Assembly (NCBI RefSeq): GCF_004011175.1
Contig: NZ_RQXX01000001.1
Span: 858,536 to 922,535 of the forward strand
Direction of reading: 5' to 3'
DNA from: Mesobaculum littorinae
Lineage (GTDB): Bacteria; Pseudomonadota; Alphaproteobacteria; Rhodobacterales; Rhodobacteraceae
Length of the DNA: 64,000 nucleotides
Shown here: one piece after another, positions 28,260 through 37,258 of the stretch
Position numbering within the stretch: the first letter of the stretch is position 1
Layout: each line of letters starts with the position of its first letter
Notes under the pieces: generated by a model
Told to the model about the DNA's origin: nothing
The model's database searches: none
What the model saw: the letters and a program-made list of their open reading frames with translations, nothing else
Program-made: the position numbers and the translations under genes

Positions 28260-28706
28260 TCAGTCGTAGAGCGCGGCGGCGCGGCGTTCGAAGGCCCGCA
28301 CGATACGCTGCATCGCGTCGTTGAAGAACATCCCCGCCGCGCCCTGCAACAGCCTGTTCTTGAACTCGAAATCCACGAAGAACTTCACCTCGCAACCGCC
28401 TTCGGGCAGGTCGGTGAACCCCCATTTCGAGATCATGTGCTTGAACGGCCCATCCAGGTACTCGGTATCGATCCGCTTTTCGCCGGGCCACATCGTGACG
28501 CGGCTGGTGAAGCGTTCGCGGAACACCTTGAACGACACAACCAGATCGGCCTCCATGATCTCGGCCGCGCCCTCGGTTCTGGTGCTCTTGATCCGGGCCG
28601 CGGCGCACCACGGCAGAAACTCGGGGTAACTCTCGACATCGGCGACGAGCGTGTACATCTGATCTGCGCTATAGGGCAGTTTGCGGCTTTCGGCGTGTGT
28701 GGTCAT
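28260..28706 (-). CDS. RatA / COQ10-like START-fold protein
   Basis: 148-residue protein of the polyketide cyclase/START superfamily. Family features include the N-terminal [27 protein letters not shown], the central [14 protein letters not shown] and C-terminal [11 protein letters not shown]. Homologues are annotated either as COQ10, a coenzyme Q chaperone of respiration, or as RatA, reported to hinder ribosome subunit joining. In alphaproteobacteria the COQ10-type role is more likely. The ATG at 28706 starts just before the fold. It is divergent from hpt with a 65-bp gap. Confidence 0.88.
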   Translation of the reverse strand: MTTHAESRKLPYSADQMYTLVADVESYPEFLPWCAAARIKSTRTEGAAEIMEADLVVSFKVFRERFTSRVTMWPGEKRIDTEYLDGPFKHMISKWGFTDLPEGGCEVKFFVDFEFKNRLLQGAAGMFFNDAMQRIVRAFERRAAALYD

Positions 28707-28771
28707 GTCGTATCCGATGCTTGGTCGGTGCCGGGTGTCGGACAGCCCGGCCCGGAAATCAAGAGGAGCCC

Positions 28772-29320
28772 ATGGCCGAGACAAGTTCACAGCCCGCCTA
28801 CGTCATTGACGAGATGATCTCGGCCAAGGCCATCGCCGCCAAGATCGAGGAATTGTCGAAGGCGATCGAACGCACCTTCGCGGGTACCGAAAAGCTGGTG
28901 GTCGTCGGGCTCCTGCGCGGGTCCTTCGTGTTCATCGCCGACCTGGTGCGCGAGCTCGACCTCGACGTCGAGGTCGATTTCCTCGAAGCCTCCTCCTACG
29001 GCGATTCGATGGAAAGCTCGCGCGAGGTGCGGATCCTGAAGGACCTGCGCGGCGAAATCGCCGGGCGTGACGTGCTGGTCGTCGAGGACATCGTCGACAC
29101 CGGCTATACCCTGGCCCACGTCGTGGGGTTTCTCAACGCGCGCGCGCCCAAGCGGCTGGAATCCATCGCCCTTCTCGACAAGCCCTCGCGCCGCGAGATC
29201 GAGGTCAAGGCGACCTGGACCGGCTTCGAGATCCCCGACGAATTCGTCGTGGGCTACGGAATCGACTACGCGCAACGCAACCGCAACCTGCCCTTCATCG
29301 GCAAGGTGCGGTTCACCTGA
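28772..29320 (+). CDS. hpt: Hypoxanthine phosphoribosyltransferase
   Basis: Purine salvage enzyme converting hypoxanthine or guanine with PRPP to IMP or GMP. 182 residues, type I PRTase fold: [14 protein letters not shown] (pyrophosphate loop), flexible loop [14 protein letters not shown] signature [13 protein letters not shown] and a terminal hood with [17 protein letters not shown]. The ATG at 28772 follows AAGAGGAG. A 60-residue membrane-protein gene follows after 16 bases. Confidence 0.94.
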   Translation: MAETSSQPAYVIDEMISAKAIAAKIEELSKAIERTFAGTEKLVVVGLLRGSFVFIADLVRELDLDVEVDFLEASSYGDSMESSREVRILKDLRGEIAGRDVLVVEDIVDTGYTLAHVVGFLNARAPKRLESIALLDKPSRREIEVKATWTGFEIPDEFVVGYGIDYAQRNRNLPFIGKVRFT

Positions 29321-29336
29321 TCGAGGGGGGCGCCCG

Positions 29337-29519
29337 ATGAACTTCATGTGGTTTATGCGCGCCTCGAACTGGGCACGCCGGCCCCCGTCATGGGGCCGGG
29401 TCAAACTGGTGCTGGCGGTGATCGCCGTGTGCATCCTGCTGTTCGTCGTCGAACGCTACGTCGGCTGGCCCGACTGGATGACGACCGAAGGCCCCCGTGG
29501 CGGCCGCATCCTGCGATAG
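29337..29519 (+). CDS. Small single-span membrane protein, 60 residues
   Basis: Begins 16 bases after hpt with a GAGGGGG ribosome-binding site. The sequence has a basic N-terminal half (WARRPPSWGRVK), one hydrophobic segment (about 23-39, LVLAVIAVCILLFVV), then an acidic/aromatic end WPDWMTTEG; orientation by the positive-inside rule is N-in. No named family recognised. Overlap-free close spacing suggests it is co-transcribed with hpt. Confidence 0.7.
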   Translation: MNFMWFMRASNWARRPPSWGRVKLVLAVIAVCILLFVVERYVGWPDWMTTEGPRGGRILR

Positions 29520-29629
29520 CGTCGGAAATATTTCACAACCCTGACGAAATCGTGAGGTTCTGTCGGGGCTCTTTCCACGTTAGCCTTTCTTCCGAGACAC
29601 AGCCAAACGCCAGTCCCGGGAGAGTTTCC

Positions 29630-30130
29630 ATGACCCATCGCGCCGCGCGCCTCTGCGCCCCGCTCTTCGCCGCCGCCGTCACAGCCGCCGTCACGACGTC
29701 GGCCCTGATCGGCACCGCCGGGCCCGCCATGGCCCAGGACGACCTGCCGCCCGCCGTCGCGGCGCGGCAGCACCACATGGATCTTTACGGCTTCAACCTC
29801 GCGCTGCTGGGCGGAATGGCCAAGGGCGAGATCGACTACGATGCGGACGCCGCGACCGGCGCCGCCGGCAACATCGCGGCGCTCGCCATGCTCGACCAGT
29901 CGGGCTACTGGCCCGAAGGCACGTCGTCCGACGACATCGAGGGGACGCGCGCCCTGCCCGCGATCTGGGAGAACATGGACGACTTCCAGTCCCATATCGA
30001 CGCGCTGGCCGAAGCCGCCACCGCGCTGGAAGAGACCGCCGGCGACGGGGTCGAGGCGGTGCGCGCCGGGATGGGCGGCATCGGCAAGTCCTGCGGCGGA
30101 TGCCACGAGGATTACCGCGTCTCGCGCTGA
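29630..30130 (+). CDS. Cytochrome c' (c-prime) family protein
   Basis: 166-residue periplasmic c-type cytochrome. A signal peptide ends near AMA (residue 35). The mature part is a four-helix-bundle type with heme motif CGGCHEDYR close to the C-terminus, the hallmark of class II cytochromes c. These proteins bind NO or CO or protect against nitrosative stress in purple bacteria; the role here is unproven. GGGAGAG precedes the ATG at 29630. A diheme cytochrome gene follows. Confidence 0.92.
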   Translation: MTHRAARLCAPLFAAAVTAAVTTSALIGTAGPAMAQDDLPPAVAARQHHMDLYGFNLALLGGMAKGEIDYDADAATGAAGNIAALAMLDQSGYWPEGTSSDDIEGTRALPAIWENMDDFQSHIDALAEAATALEETAGDGVEAVRAGMGGIGKSCGGCHEDYRVSR

Positions 30131-30223
30131 ACGGGGCGCGCCTGCGGGGCGGCATGGTCGCCCCACGACGCGGTCAAGGGGGCGGCGCGCGCGGCCCCGC
30201 CATCTGGATGAAAGGACGCCTTG

Positions 30224-31174
30224 ATGCGCCGTTGGCCGATCGCCCTTCTTCTTCTGATCTGCCTCGGCGCGGCCGCGTTCTGGTGGCTGACCCGCCCGCG
30301 CCCGCTGGCCGCCGATGCCATCGCGGGCCTGCAGGGCGATGCCGAGGCCGGCGCGCTGGTCTTTGCCGCGGGCGGCTGCGCCTCGTGCCACACCGCGCCC
30401 GGGGCGGAGGGATCCGCCGACGACGCGACCGCCGGAACCGCGGCTGCCGAGGACTCGCCGATCGTGCAGAGCGGGCCGGTGCTGGCCGGGGGCCAGGCCT
30501 TTGCGACCGAGTTCGGCACCTTCTACGCCCCCAATATCTCGTCCGATCCCGAGGCAGGCATCGGCGACTGGACCGACATCCAGATCGTCAACGCCGTGAC
30601 GCGCGGGGTCTCGCCCGAGGGGCAGCATTACTACCCGGCCTTCCCCTATGCCGTCTATGGCCATGCGGATCTGGAAGATATCGTCGATCTCGTGGCCTAC
30701 CTGCGCACCCTTCCCGCCGCGCAGACCGAGGTGCCGCCGCACGACGTGGGCTTTCCCTTTTCGCTGCGACGCGGGCTGGGCCTTTGGAAGCGCGCCTTCA
30801 TCCCGACGGACTGGGTGGTGGCGGGCGACCTTTCCCCCCAGGCCGCGCGCGGCCGCTACCTGGCCGAGGCGCTGGCCCATTGCGGCGAATGCCACACGCC
30901 GCGCAACGCAGCCGGCGGTCTGGTCACCGCCGAATGGCTGGGCGGCGCAGAGAACCCCGACGGCCCGGGACGGATTCCCAACATCACGCCCGGCGGATTG
31001 GACTGGTCCGAAGCCGACATCGCCGAATACCTGACGTCGGGCTTCACGCCTGAATACGACACCGCGGGCGGTCAGATGGCCGAGGTGATCGAGAACCTCT
31101 CGGCCCTGCCGCAGGAAGACCGCGACGCGCTTGCCGCCTATCTCAAGGCCGTGCCGCCGGTCGCCCCCGACTGA
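30224..31174 (+). CDS. Membrane-anchored diheme cytochrome c
   Basis: 316 residues: one N-terminal hydrophobic segment (about 5-23) that may stay as an anchor, then two class I cytochrome c domains. Heme 1 is CASCH (52-56), heme 2 CGECH (220-224); candidate axial methionines lie in the C-terminal part, for example near GGQMAEV. It resembles the cytochrome subunits of alcohol/aldehyde or sugar dehydrogenases. No dehydrogenase is adjacent, so the electron donor is unknown. AAAGGA lies before the ATG at 30224; a TTG directly upstream is not needed. Confidence 0.9.
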   Translation: MRRWPIALLLLICLGAAAFWWLTRPRPLAADAIAGLQGDAEAGALVFAAGGCASCHTAPGAEGSADDATAGTAAAEDSPIVQSGPVLAGGQAFATEFGTFYAPNISSDPEAGIGDWTDIQIVNAVTRGVSPEGQHYYPAFPYAVYGHADLEDIVDLVAYLRTLPAAQTEVPPHDVGFPFSLRRGLGLWKRAFIPTDWVVAGDLSPQAARGRYLAEALAHCGECHTPRNAAGGLVTAEWLGGAENPDGPGRIPNITPGGLDWSEADIAEYLTSGFTPEYDTAGGQMAEVIENLSALPQEDRDALAAYLKAVPPVAPD

Positions 31175-31268
31175 TCCTTTGAGTGGGTCCCCAAGGCCCC
31201 ACAACGCACCGCCCCCGCGACCTCGCCACCCTACCGGGCGTCCGGCCCCGGGCCCGTCCGGCACCCGG

Positions 31269-32222
31269 TCAGGCGCCCAGACGCTCCAGCCTGGCGGCGC
31301 GCAGGCGGGCGAAGTCATCGCCGGCATGATAGGACGAGCGTGTCAGCGGCGTCGCCGACACCATCAGGAAACCCTTGCCGAACGCAGCCTTCTCGTAGCC
31401 CTTGAACTCTTCGGGCGTGACGAAGCGGTCGACGCGGTGGTGCTTCGAGGTCGGCTGCAGGTACTGGCCGATGGTCAGAAAGTCGATGTCGGCGGCGCGC
31501 ATGTCATCCATCACCTGCCGCACCTCCTGCGCACCTTCGCCCAGGCCCACCATGATGCCCGACTTGGTAAAGATCGTCGGATCCAGCTCCTTTATCCGCT
31601 GCAACAGGCGCAGCGAATGGAAATAGCGCGCGCCCGGCCGGACCGAGGGGTAGAGCGCCGGCACGGTTTCGAGGTTGTGGTTGAAGACGTCCGGTTTCGC
31701 CGCGACCACGACCTCCAGCGCGCCGGGCGCGGATTTCAGGAAGTCGGGTGTCAGGATCTCGATCGTCGTGCCCGGCGCCTGCCTGCGGATCGCGCGGATC
31801 GTCTGGGCGAAATGCTCAGCGCCGCCATCCTCGACATCGTCGCGGTCGACGCTGGTGATGACGACGTGGTTCAGCCCCAGCTTCTTGACCGCATCCGCCA
31901 CGCGCCCCGGTTCAAAGACGTCCAGCGCATCGGGCCGCCCCGTCGCGACGTTGCAGAAGGTGCAGCCGCGGGTACAGATCTCGCCCATGATCATCATGGT
32001 CGCGTGACCCTGGCTCCAGCATTCGCCGACATTGGGGCAACCGGCCTCTTCGCAGACGGTCGACAGCTTGTGTTCGCGCATGATCTCGCGCGTCTGCTGG
32101 TAACCGGCGCCCGACGGCGCGCGGACGCGGATCCAGTCGGGCTTCTTCGGCTGGGCGTTGTCGGGGCGGTGCGCCTTTTCAGGGTGCCGCTGGTCGGGGA
32201 TGGAAAGATCGCGCGGTCGCAT
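31269..32222 (-). CDS. lipA: Lipoyl synthase
   Basis: Radical SAM enzyme inserting two sulfurs into octanoyl groups on lipoyl domains. 317 residues. The auxiliary cluster cysteines are in [12 protein letters not shown], the radical SAM motif is CTRGCTFCN, and the C-terminal RSSYHAGD motif holds the conserved serine ligand. The ATG at 32222 has CGGAG upstream. It lies alone on the minus strand between the cytochrome genes and oxyR. Confidence 0.96.
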   Translation of the reverse strand: MRPRDLSIPDQRHPEKAHRPDNAQPKKPDWIRVRAPSGAGYQQTREIMREHKLSTVCEEAGCPNVGECWSQGHATMMIMGEICTRGCTFCNVATGRPDALDVFEPGRVADAVKKLGLNHVVITSVDRDDVEDGGAEHFAQTIRAIRRQAPGTTIEILTPDFLKSAPGALEVVVAAKPDVFNHNLETVPALYPSVRPGARYFHSLRLLQRIKELDPTIFTKSGIMVGLGEGAQEVRQVMDDMRAADIDFLTIGQYLQPTSKHHRVDRFVTPEEFKGYEKAAFGKGFLMVSATPLTRSSYHAGDDFARLRAARLERLGA

Positions 32223-32489
32223 ATCGGGACTCCGTCGTGCCGTCGGTTTCACCTAGGCATTTTCCAGCCACAAGTCCAACCCCGCCAGACGCCGGGTGCA
32301 TGGCAGGCATGCCGTTGCCGGGGTCAGCGCCGCGCAGGTCTCTGCCGGTTGCCACGGCCTGCCGCGACCGCAGCCGGCGGTGCAGGATATGGCCGTCGCT
32401 CCCGATCGCGATCACGTCCGGGGGGCTCTCCGGCCCCTCCGCCTGCGCCGCGCGCGATTGGTCCCTATCCCCGGCGGAAGCCCGGGCAT

Positions 32490-33425
32490 CTACGGCGCAA
32501 CGGGCACCAGATCGCGCGCCCGGGCCACAAGCGTGCTGCCAGCGTCGCGCAGCAGGCCCGCAAGATCGGCGGCCCAGGCGCCATCGCCGCCGCCACGATG
32601 GACAAGCGCCAGGTCGCGCTGCGGCTCGGGCGCCGCGAAGCGCATCAGGCGCAGGCCCCGGGCCGCCGCGGCCTCGGTCCGGACGGCCAGTTCCGGCAGC
32701 AGCGTCAGGCCGAAGCCCTCGCTGACCAGCCCGCAAAGCGTCGACAGCGACGAGGCGCCAAGATCCACCTGCCGCCGCGCAGGGATCCCGCAGACCTCGA
32801 GCGCCTGATCGGCAAGGCAATGCCCCTCGTCCAGCAGCAGAAGCTGCTCGGGCACCAGGTCATGGGGGCTTAACCGGGCGGCCTGATGCGCCCAGGTCTG
32901 CAACCGCTGTTCGGATCCCGCCAACAGGAACCGGTCCGACAGGAAGGGGATCGCCTCGAACCCCGGGGCGGGCACAGGCAGGGCCAGGATCGCCGCATCG
33001 ATCTGGCCCCGCCCCAGCGCCTCGACCAGCGCGTCGGTCTGTGCTTCGCGCACCCGGATGTCCAACGTCAGGTCGCGCGCCCGGATCCGGGTCAGGACAT
33101 CGGGCAGCAGGTAGGGCGCGACCGTCGGGATGACGCCCAGATGCAACCGTCCCGATAGCCCGTCATGCCAGCGCACCGCCTGCTCCAGGTCGCCGACCTC
33201 GGCCAGGATGCGGCGGGCGCGCGCCAGAACCTCCTGCCCCCGCCGCGTCAGCCGGATTGTCCGCGGCAGACGGTCGACAAGCGGCGCGCCAAGATGCGTT
33301 TCAAGATCGCGGATCTGCGCCGAGAGTGCGGGTTGGCTGACGTGAACCGCCTGCGCCGCCGTCCCGAACCCGCCGGTTTCGGCCAGCGCGACGAAGTAAT
33401 GCAGCTGCTTGAGAGTAATTGCCAT
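32490..33425 (-). CDS. oxyR: OxyR hydrogen peroxide sensor (LysR family)
   Basis: LysR-type regulator activating peroxide defence. 311 residues: an N-terminal winged helix-turn-helix ([18 protein letters not shown]), then the LysR effector domain. The redox pair Cys203 and Cys212, in [14 protein letters not shown], has the same nine-residue spacing and context as Cys199/Cys208 of E. coli OxyR, which is the main reason to call it OxyR rather than a generic LysR. It is divergent from katA, its usual target. Confidence 0.94.
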   Translation of the reverse strand: MAITLKQLHYFVALAETGGFGTAAQAVHVSQPALSAQIRDLETHLGAPLVDRLPRTIRLTRRGQEVLARARRILAEVGDLEQAVRWHDGLSGRLHLGVIPTVAPYLLPDVLTRIRARDLTLDIRVREAQTDALVEALGRGQIDAAILALPVPAPGFEAIPFLSDRFLLAGSEQRLQTWAHQAARLSPHDLVPEQLLLLDEGHCLADQALEVCGIPARRQVDLGASSLSTLCGLVSEGFGLTLLPELAVRTEAAAARGLRLMRFAAPEPQRDLALVHRGGGDGAWAADLAGLLRDAGSTLVARARDLVPVAP

Positions 33426-33530
33426 AAGGAAAACCTATCGCAAATCTCAGTAAATCCAATTTTTATTTATTCCAACTCTCGAGCTATTCTCCCGCCCAAG
33501 AGCCCGAATGTGATTCCAAGGAGGATAGCC
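33426..33530. promoter_or_regulatory. Divergent oxyR-katA control region
   Basis: 105 bases, distinctly AT-rich (for example CCAATTTTTATTTATTCC at 33456-33473) within a GC-rich region. It carries CTAT elements at 33435 and 33484, which occur in OxyR sites, but not the full four-element spacing. AAGGAGG lies before katA. The AT-rich core is probably promoter DNA bound by OxyR; exact boxes cannot be assigned. Confidence 0.5.
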
Positions 33531-35021
33531 ATGGCCGACAGACCCCGTCTGACAACATCCGCCGGCGCGCCGCTCGCCAGCAACCAGAACTCGAAGACGG
33601 TGGGCGCCAACGGCCCCGTCCTGCTGGAAGACTACCAGCTGATCGAAAAGCTCGCCCACCAGAACCGCGAGCGTATCCCCGAGCGTGTGGTTCACGCCAA
33701 GGGCTGGGGCGCCTATGGAACCCTGACCGTGACCGAGGATGTCAGCAAGTACACGCGCGCCAAGGCGCTGCAGCCCGGAACCAAGACCGAGATGCTGGCG
33801 CGGTTCTCGACCGTGGCCGGTGAACAGGGCGCGGCGGATGCCGAACGCGACGTGCGTGGCTTTTCGCTGAAGTTCTACACCGAGGAGGGCAACTGGGACC
33901 TCGTGGGCAACAACACGCCCGTGTTCTTCGTCGCCGATCCCTACAAGTTCCCCGACTTCATCCACACGCAGAAGCGGCATCCCCGCACCAACATGCGCTC
34001 GGCCACCGCGATGTGGGATTTCTGGTCGCTCTGCCCCGAATCGCTGCACCAGGTCACGATCCTGATGTCCGACCGCGGCCTGCCCGTCAGCCCGATGCAC
34101 ATGAACGGCTATGGCAGCCACACCTTCAGCCTGTGGAACGACGCGGGCGAACGCTACTGGGTGAAGTTCCACTTCAAGACCCGGCAGGGCCACAAGCACC
34201 TCACTAACGAAGAGGCGGTCGAGGTCGTGGGCAATTCGCGCGAGACCTACCAGGAGCAGCTGTTCGGCTCGATCGAAGATGGCCAGTTCCCCAAGTGGGA
34301 CATGTACATCCAGGTCATGCCCGAGATGGAGGCCGAGGAGTTCGAGAAGAAGACCGGCTGGTCGGCTTTCGATCTCACCAAGGTCTGGCCGCACGGGGAC
34401 TATCCGCTGATCAAGGTCGGCGAGCTTGAGCTGAACCGCAACCCTGACAACTACTTCGCGGAAATCGAGCAATCGGCCTTCAACCCCAGCAACGTCGTGC
34501 CGGGCATCGGCTTCTCGCCCGACAAGATGCTGCAGGGGCGGCTGTTCTCGTATCCCGACGCGCACCGCTACCGGATCGGCACGCATTACGAGAGTCTCGA
34601 GGTCAACAAGCCGCGCTGCCCGGTGGCCCATTATCACCGCGACGGCACCATGCCCTTCGGGCTGAAGACCAACCCCGACGCGTATTACGAGCCGAACTCC
34701 TTCGGCGGCCCGGTGGAGGATCCGTCGGTCGAAGAGCCGCCGCACCGCTATGCGGGCCAGGTCGGCCGCCACGAATACCGCGCCAATGCCGATCACTACT
34801 CGCAGCCCCGCGCGCTGTTTACGATGTTCGACGCGGGCCAGCGCGACCGGTTGTTCCGCAACATCGCGGGTGCGATGGCGGGCGTCCCGTCCGAGATCGT
34901 CGAACGGCAGTTGGGTCATTTCGAGAAGATCGATCCGGCCTATGCCGAGGGTGTCCGCACCGCCATCGCGGCCCATGCCGAGGACAACCCGTCGGCCAGC
35001 ACCAGCCACGCGGCCGAATAA
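33531..35021 (+). CDS. katA: Monofunctional heme catalase
   Basis: Dismutates hydrogen peroxide. 496 residues, a small-subunit (clade 3-like) catalase. Active-site His55 is in [12 protein letters not shown], distal Asn128 in [10 protein letters not shown], and the proximal heme tyrosine is Tyr341 in [12 protein letters not shown]. No signal peptide, so cytoplasmic. AAGGAGG stands nine bases before the ATG at 33531. Divergent oxyR is the likely regulator and a strong hairpin terminator follows. Confidence 0.97.
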   Translation: MADRPRLTTSAGAPLASNQNSKTVGANGPVLLEDYQLIEKLAHQNRERIPERVVHAKGWGAYGTLTVTEDVSKYTRAKALQPGTKTEMLARFSTVAGEQGAADAERDVRGFSLKFYTEEGNWDLVGNNTPVFFVADPYKFPDFIHTQKRHPRTNMRSATAMWDFWSLCPESLHQVTILMSDRGLPVSPMHMNGYGSHTFSLWNDAGERYWVKFHFKTRQGHKHLTNEEAVEVVGNSRETYQEQLFGSIEDGQFPKWDMYIQVMPEMEAEEFEKKTGWSAFDLTKVWPHGDYPLIKVGELELNRNPDNYFAEIEQSAFNPSNVVPGIGFSPDKMLQGRLFSYPDAHRYRIGTHYESLEVNKPRCPVAHYHRDGTMPFGLKTNPDAYYEPNSFGGPVEDPSVEEPPHRYAGQVGRHEYRANADHYSQPRALFTMFDAGQRDRLFRNIAGAMAGVPSEIVERQLGHFEKIDPAYAEGVRTAIAAHAEDNPSASTSHAAE

Positions 35022-35048
35022 CGCCGGACCGCGCTCAGCGCACGGCGG

Positions 35049-35072
35049 CGGCGCCCGGGAAACCGGGCGCCG
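35049..35072 (+). terminator. Intrinsic terminator of katA
   Basis: 10-bp perfect stem CGGCGCCCGG / CCGGGCGCCG closed by a GAAA tetraloop, about 28 bases after the katA stop, then TTCTTCGTTTCC. Stable stem and moderately T-rich tail. Confidence 0.7.
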
Positions 35073-35243
35073 TTCTTCGTTTCCGGGACCACCCCACCGG
35101 GGAGTGACGCCGGTCTAACCATGGCCCGCGGCGCCACGGACATCAGGTCTGCAGGCAGGCTCTCGAGCCCCGCGAGCGCAGTCATGCAAACCTCCCGTAG
35201 CTCCATTTACATTCAAGCCGAGATGCCTCCAGTTCGCGGCTGA

Positions 35244-35264
35244 AAACGGTCCGCCGGACCGTTT
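35244..35264 (-). terminator. Intrinsic terminator of the DUF6456 gene
   Basis: Read on the minus strand: 9-bp perfect stem AAACGGTCC / GGACCGTTT with a 3-base loop, 12 bases after the stop codon and running into TTTTC. Confidence 0.7.
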
Positions 35265-35276
35265 GCCGGGCGCCGC

Positions 35277-36476
35277 TCACCCCACCAGCGGTGTGCGGCC
35301 TCCGTGTTTCTCATCGTAGTGCCGCAGAAGGCGCTGCAGCGCGATCCGCAAGACGATCTTGCCCGACCGGGCCGCCCAGCCCAGACGCCTCTCGACCGCC
35401 TCCATGCCTTCCAGGTAGCAGCAGGTGCGCAGGACCACGTCGCCGAGGCCCGGCCCCAGATCTGCAAGCGCCTCGGTCACCCGGGCCCGCGCGCCCTCGG
35501 GTCCGCGGCCCGCGGGGTCGCCCCAGTTGCCGCCCTGGGTGCCGGCGGTCAGGAACCGGTCCCAGTTCTGCGTCACCCGCGGGCCCATCTGCGCCAGTTC
35601 GAAATCCTCGCGCAGACGTTCACCGGCGGCGACCAGGTCGGGCGACAGGAACCGCCGCCCGTCGCGGTCACGCCGCCGCGCCAGCAAAGCCAGCGGGCTT
35701 TCGGCCATGTTCCCCCGCCCGACGCGGGGCACGGCGTCCTCCTCTCGGGCAGCGAACTCTCGGTGCTGGTCGGCAAAGGGCGCGTCGGCCCCGCCCTCCT
35801 CGGCCAGCATCCGCTTCAGCGCGATCCGGCCCGTGGCCGACAGGACATAACGCGACACGCGCCCGGTCGAGCGGACGGCGATCCAGTCGCGCAACGCCAG
35901 CGCCTCGGCCAGACCGCGCGAGACGACCGCCGTGCGCACCGGACCCTCGGGCGCATCGCGCACCACGATCGCGCTTTCCATGCCGGGCGCCAGGGCCAGG
36001 CTCGAGTCGGGCTCGGCCAGCCGCCGCATGATCCGCAACGCCTCGTGCTCGAAGCCCTCGTCCTCGGGGCCGGGCGCGGTGTTCCGGGCCGACGCCGCCG
36101 GGGCCTGACGCGAAGACGATGCGGTCCGGGCATCGACCTTTCCCGGGTGCTGCGACCGCGGCGCGGGCGGCACGGTGTCGGTGATCGCGCCGGTGTCGAC
36201 GGGGCGCGGCTGCGGAACGCGGATGGTATCTTGCTTGGGCATAGAGCCTCCGGTATCGGCACCCGCCGCGCAAAGGCGGTCGAGCGCGTGGTCGATCAGA
36301 GGATCGTCGCGGGAGGCCTCGACCTTCCGGATGCGACGCAGCATCGTCGACGGGTGGCAGCCGTGGCGCTGCGCCAGCTTGCGCAGCGATGTGCCGCCCT
36401 CGACATGCTCAAGATACAACTGTGCCCTCTCCGGCAGCCATGACGGCGCCGGACCGGCGGGTCTTTGCATACCCAT
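35277..36476 (-). CDS. Helix-turn-helix protein with C-terminal DUF6456-type domain
   Basis: 399 residues, no signal peptide. An N-terminal helix-turn-helix is visible near 29-52 (GGTSLRKLAQRHGCHPSTMLRRI). A low-complexity linker follows, then a second winged-helix-like stretch near 185-225 and a conserved C-terminal domain (about 240-395) with ESPLALLARRRD, FLSPDLVAAGERLREDFELAQ, QNWDRFL and GLGDVVLRTCCYLEGMEAVE. This last part I recall as DUF6456, found mainly in Rhodobacterales. It is probably a DNA-binding regulator; targets unknown. GGGGGA precedes the ATG at 36476. Divergent from the DUF6477 gene. Confidence 0.8.
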   Translation of the reverse strand: MGMQRPAGPAPSWLPERAQLYLEHVEGGTSLRKLAQRHGCHPSTMLRRIRKVEASRDDPLIDHALDRLCAAGADTGGSMPKQDTIRVPQPRPVDTGAITDTVPPAPRSQHPGKVDARTASSSRQAPAASARNTAPGPEDEGFEHEALRIMRRLAEPDSSLALAPGMESAIVVRDAPEGPVRTAVVSRGLAEALALRDWIAVRSTGRVSRYVLSATGRIALKRMLAEEGGADAPFADQHREFAAREEDAVPRVGRGNMAESPLALLARRRDRDGRRFLSPDLVAAGERLREDFELAQMGPRVTQNWDRFLTAGTQGGNWGDPAGRGPEGARARVTEALADLGPGLGDVVLRTCCYLEGMEAVERRLGWAARSGKIVLRIALQRLLRHYDEKHGGRTPLVG

Positions 36477-36553
36477 TTGCGATCCCCCAACAATACCTGC
36501 CCGGACGGGCCGAATGATGTCCCACACACCACGATCAGCCTTTGCGGCTTTGG

Positions 36554-36568
36554 TTAGCGGAAGCTTAA
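36554..36568. promoter_or_regulatory. CtrA-like binding site (TTAG-N7-TTAA)
   Basis: TTAGCGGAAGCTTAA differs by one base from the alphaproteobacterial CtrA consensus TTAA-N7-TTAA. It lies in the AT-rich gap between the divergent DUF6456 and DUF6477 genes. Nearby are a direct repeat GGTCA (36574 and 36583) and an inverted repeat ATTGTT / AACAAT (36589-36611). Confidence 0.4.
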
Positions 36569-36713
36569 TGTCCGGTCAGTCAGGTCAAATTGTTCTAAAA
36601 TCGTTAACAATATCGGGGGGCATCGCGCGCAGGTTGCATGGCTCCCGCAACACCCCCGCAGGACGGGTCATCCTTCGTCCCGATTGCTGATCGAGATCCG
36701 AAGGAGAGCGATA

Positions 36714-36998
36714 ATGATGACCCGCGACACCCTGTCCCTCACCGGCCTGCGCCGGCCCCGCCTGCTGATCCGCGCCGCCCGTCACGCGCTTGCCGATTAC
36801 GACCGCGGGCGTGTGCTGCGCCGCCTGCTGCCCGGTGTCACAGGCGCTGGCGCACGCGTGGTCGCCCGGCTGTGCGCCGCCGAGGTCGAGCTGGAAGAGA
36901 GCCGCAAGAGCGGCGCGTGCTACGACGCATCGCGGCATATCGAGGTTCTGACCGCGCTGATGGCCGAAGCCGCCCTGCTGCCCCGCCGCACCGCCTGA
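36714..36998 (+). CDS. DUF6477-type small protein
   Basis: 94 residues, basic and helical, no membrane segment. Family-like features are the N-terminal LTGLRRPRLLIRAARHALADY and the C-terminal SRHIEVLTALMAEAALL. Function unknown; the pattern suggests a small cytoplasmic, possibly nucleic-acid- or protein-binding regulator. AAGGAGAG lies before ATGATG at 36714. It shares an AT-rich divergent promoter region with the DUF6456 gene. Confidence 0.75.
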   Translation: MMTRDTLSLTGLRRPRLLIRAARHALADYDRGRVLRRLLPGVTGAGARVVARLCAAEVELEESRKSGACYDASRHIEVLTALMAEAALLPRRTA

Positions 36999-37009
36999 GC
37001 CGGGAAAGC

Positions 37010-37036
37010 TGCGCGCCGGGTTCTTTCCGGCGCGCA
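37010..37036 (+). terminator. Hairpin terminator after the DUF6477 gene
   Basis: 10-bp perfect stem (TGCGCGCCGG / CCGGCGCGCA) with a 7-base GTTCTTT loop, 11 bases after the stop codon. Only a short TAT follows, so efficiency is uncertain. Confidence 0.5.
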
Positions 37037-37258
37037 TATCGGGCCGGTCGCGGACCGTCCGAGGCGATCGGTCCCGGCACCTGCCGTTAACGAATTCTGG
37101 CGCTCAGTGGCGTTTCACGGCCGGCTCGGCCCGATGCCGCGCGATCGCGGATGTCGACCGCGATCGGGCGTGCCGGCGGTCCGCCACACCTGTTCAATCA
37201 CCCCACGGCCCGCGGTGCCGGCGCCCGTCCCGAGGACGCGAGGCGCGCGGTTGCGCCC

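Noticed and set aside
32223-32489. Possible small gene between oxyR and lipA
   Set aside because: A GTG-started frame on the minus strand runs into lipA without a stop or ribosome-binding site and has no recognisable domain.
33435-33490. A full E. coli-type OxyR site
   Set aside because: CTAT elements are present but their spacing (49 bases) does not fit the four-element consensus.
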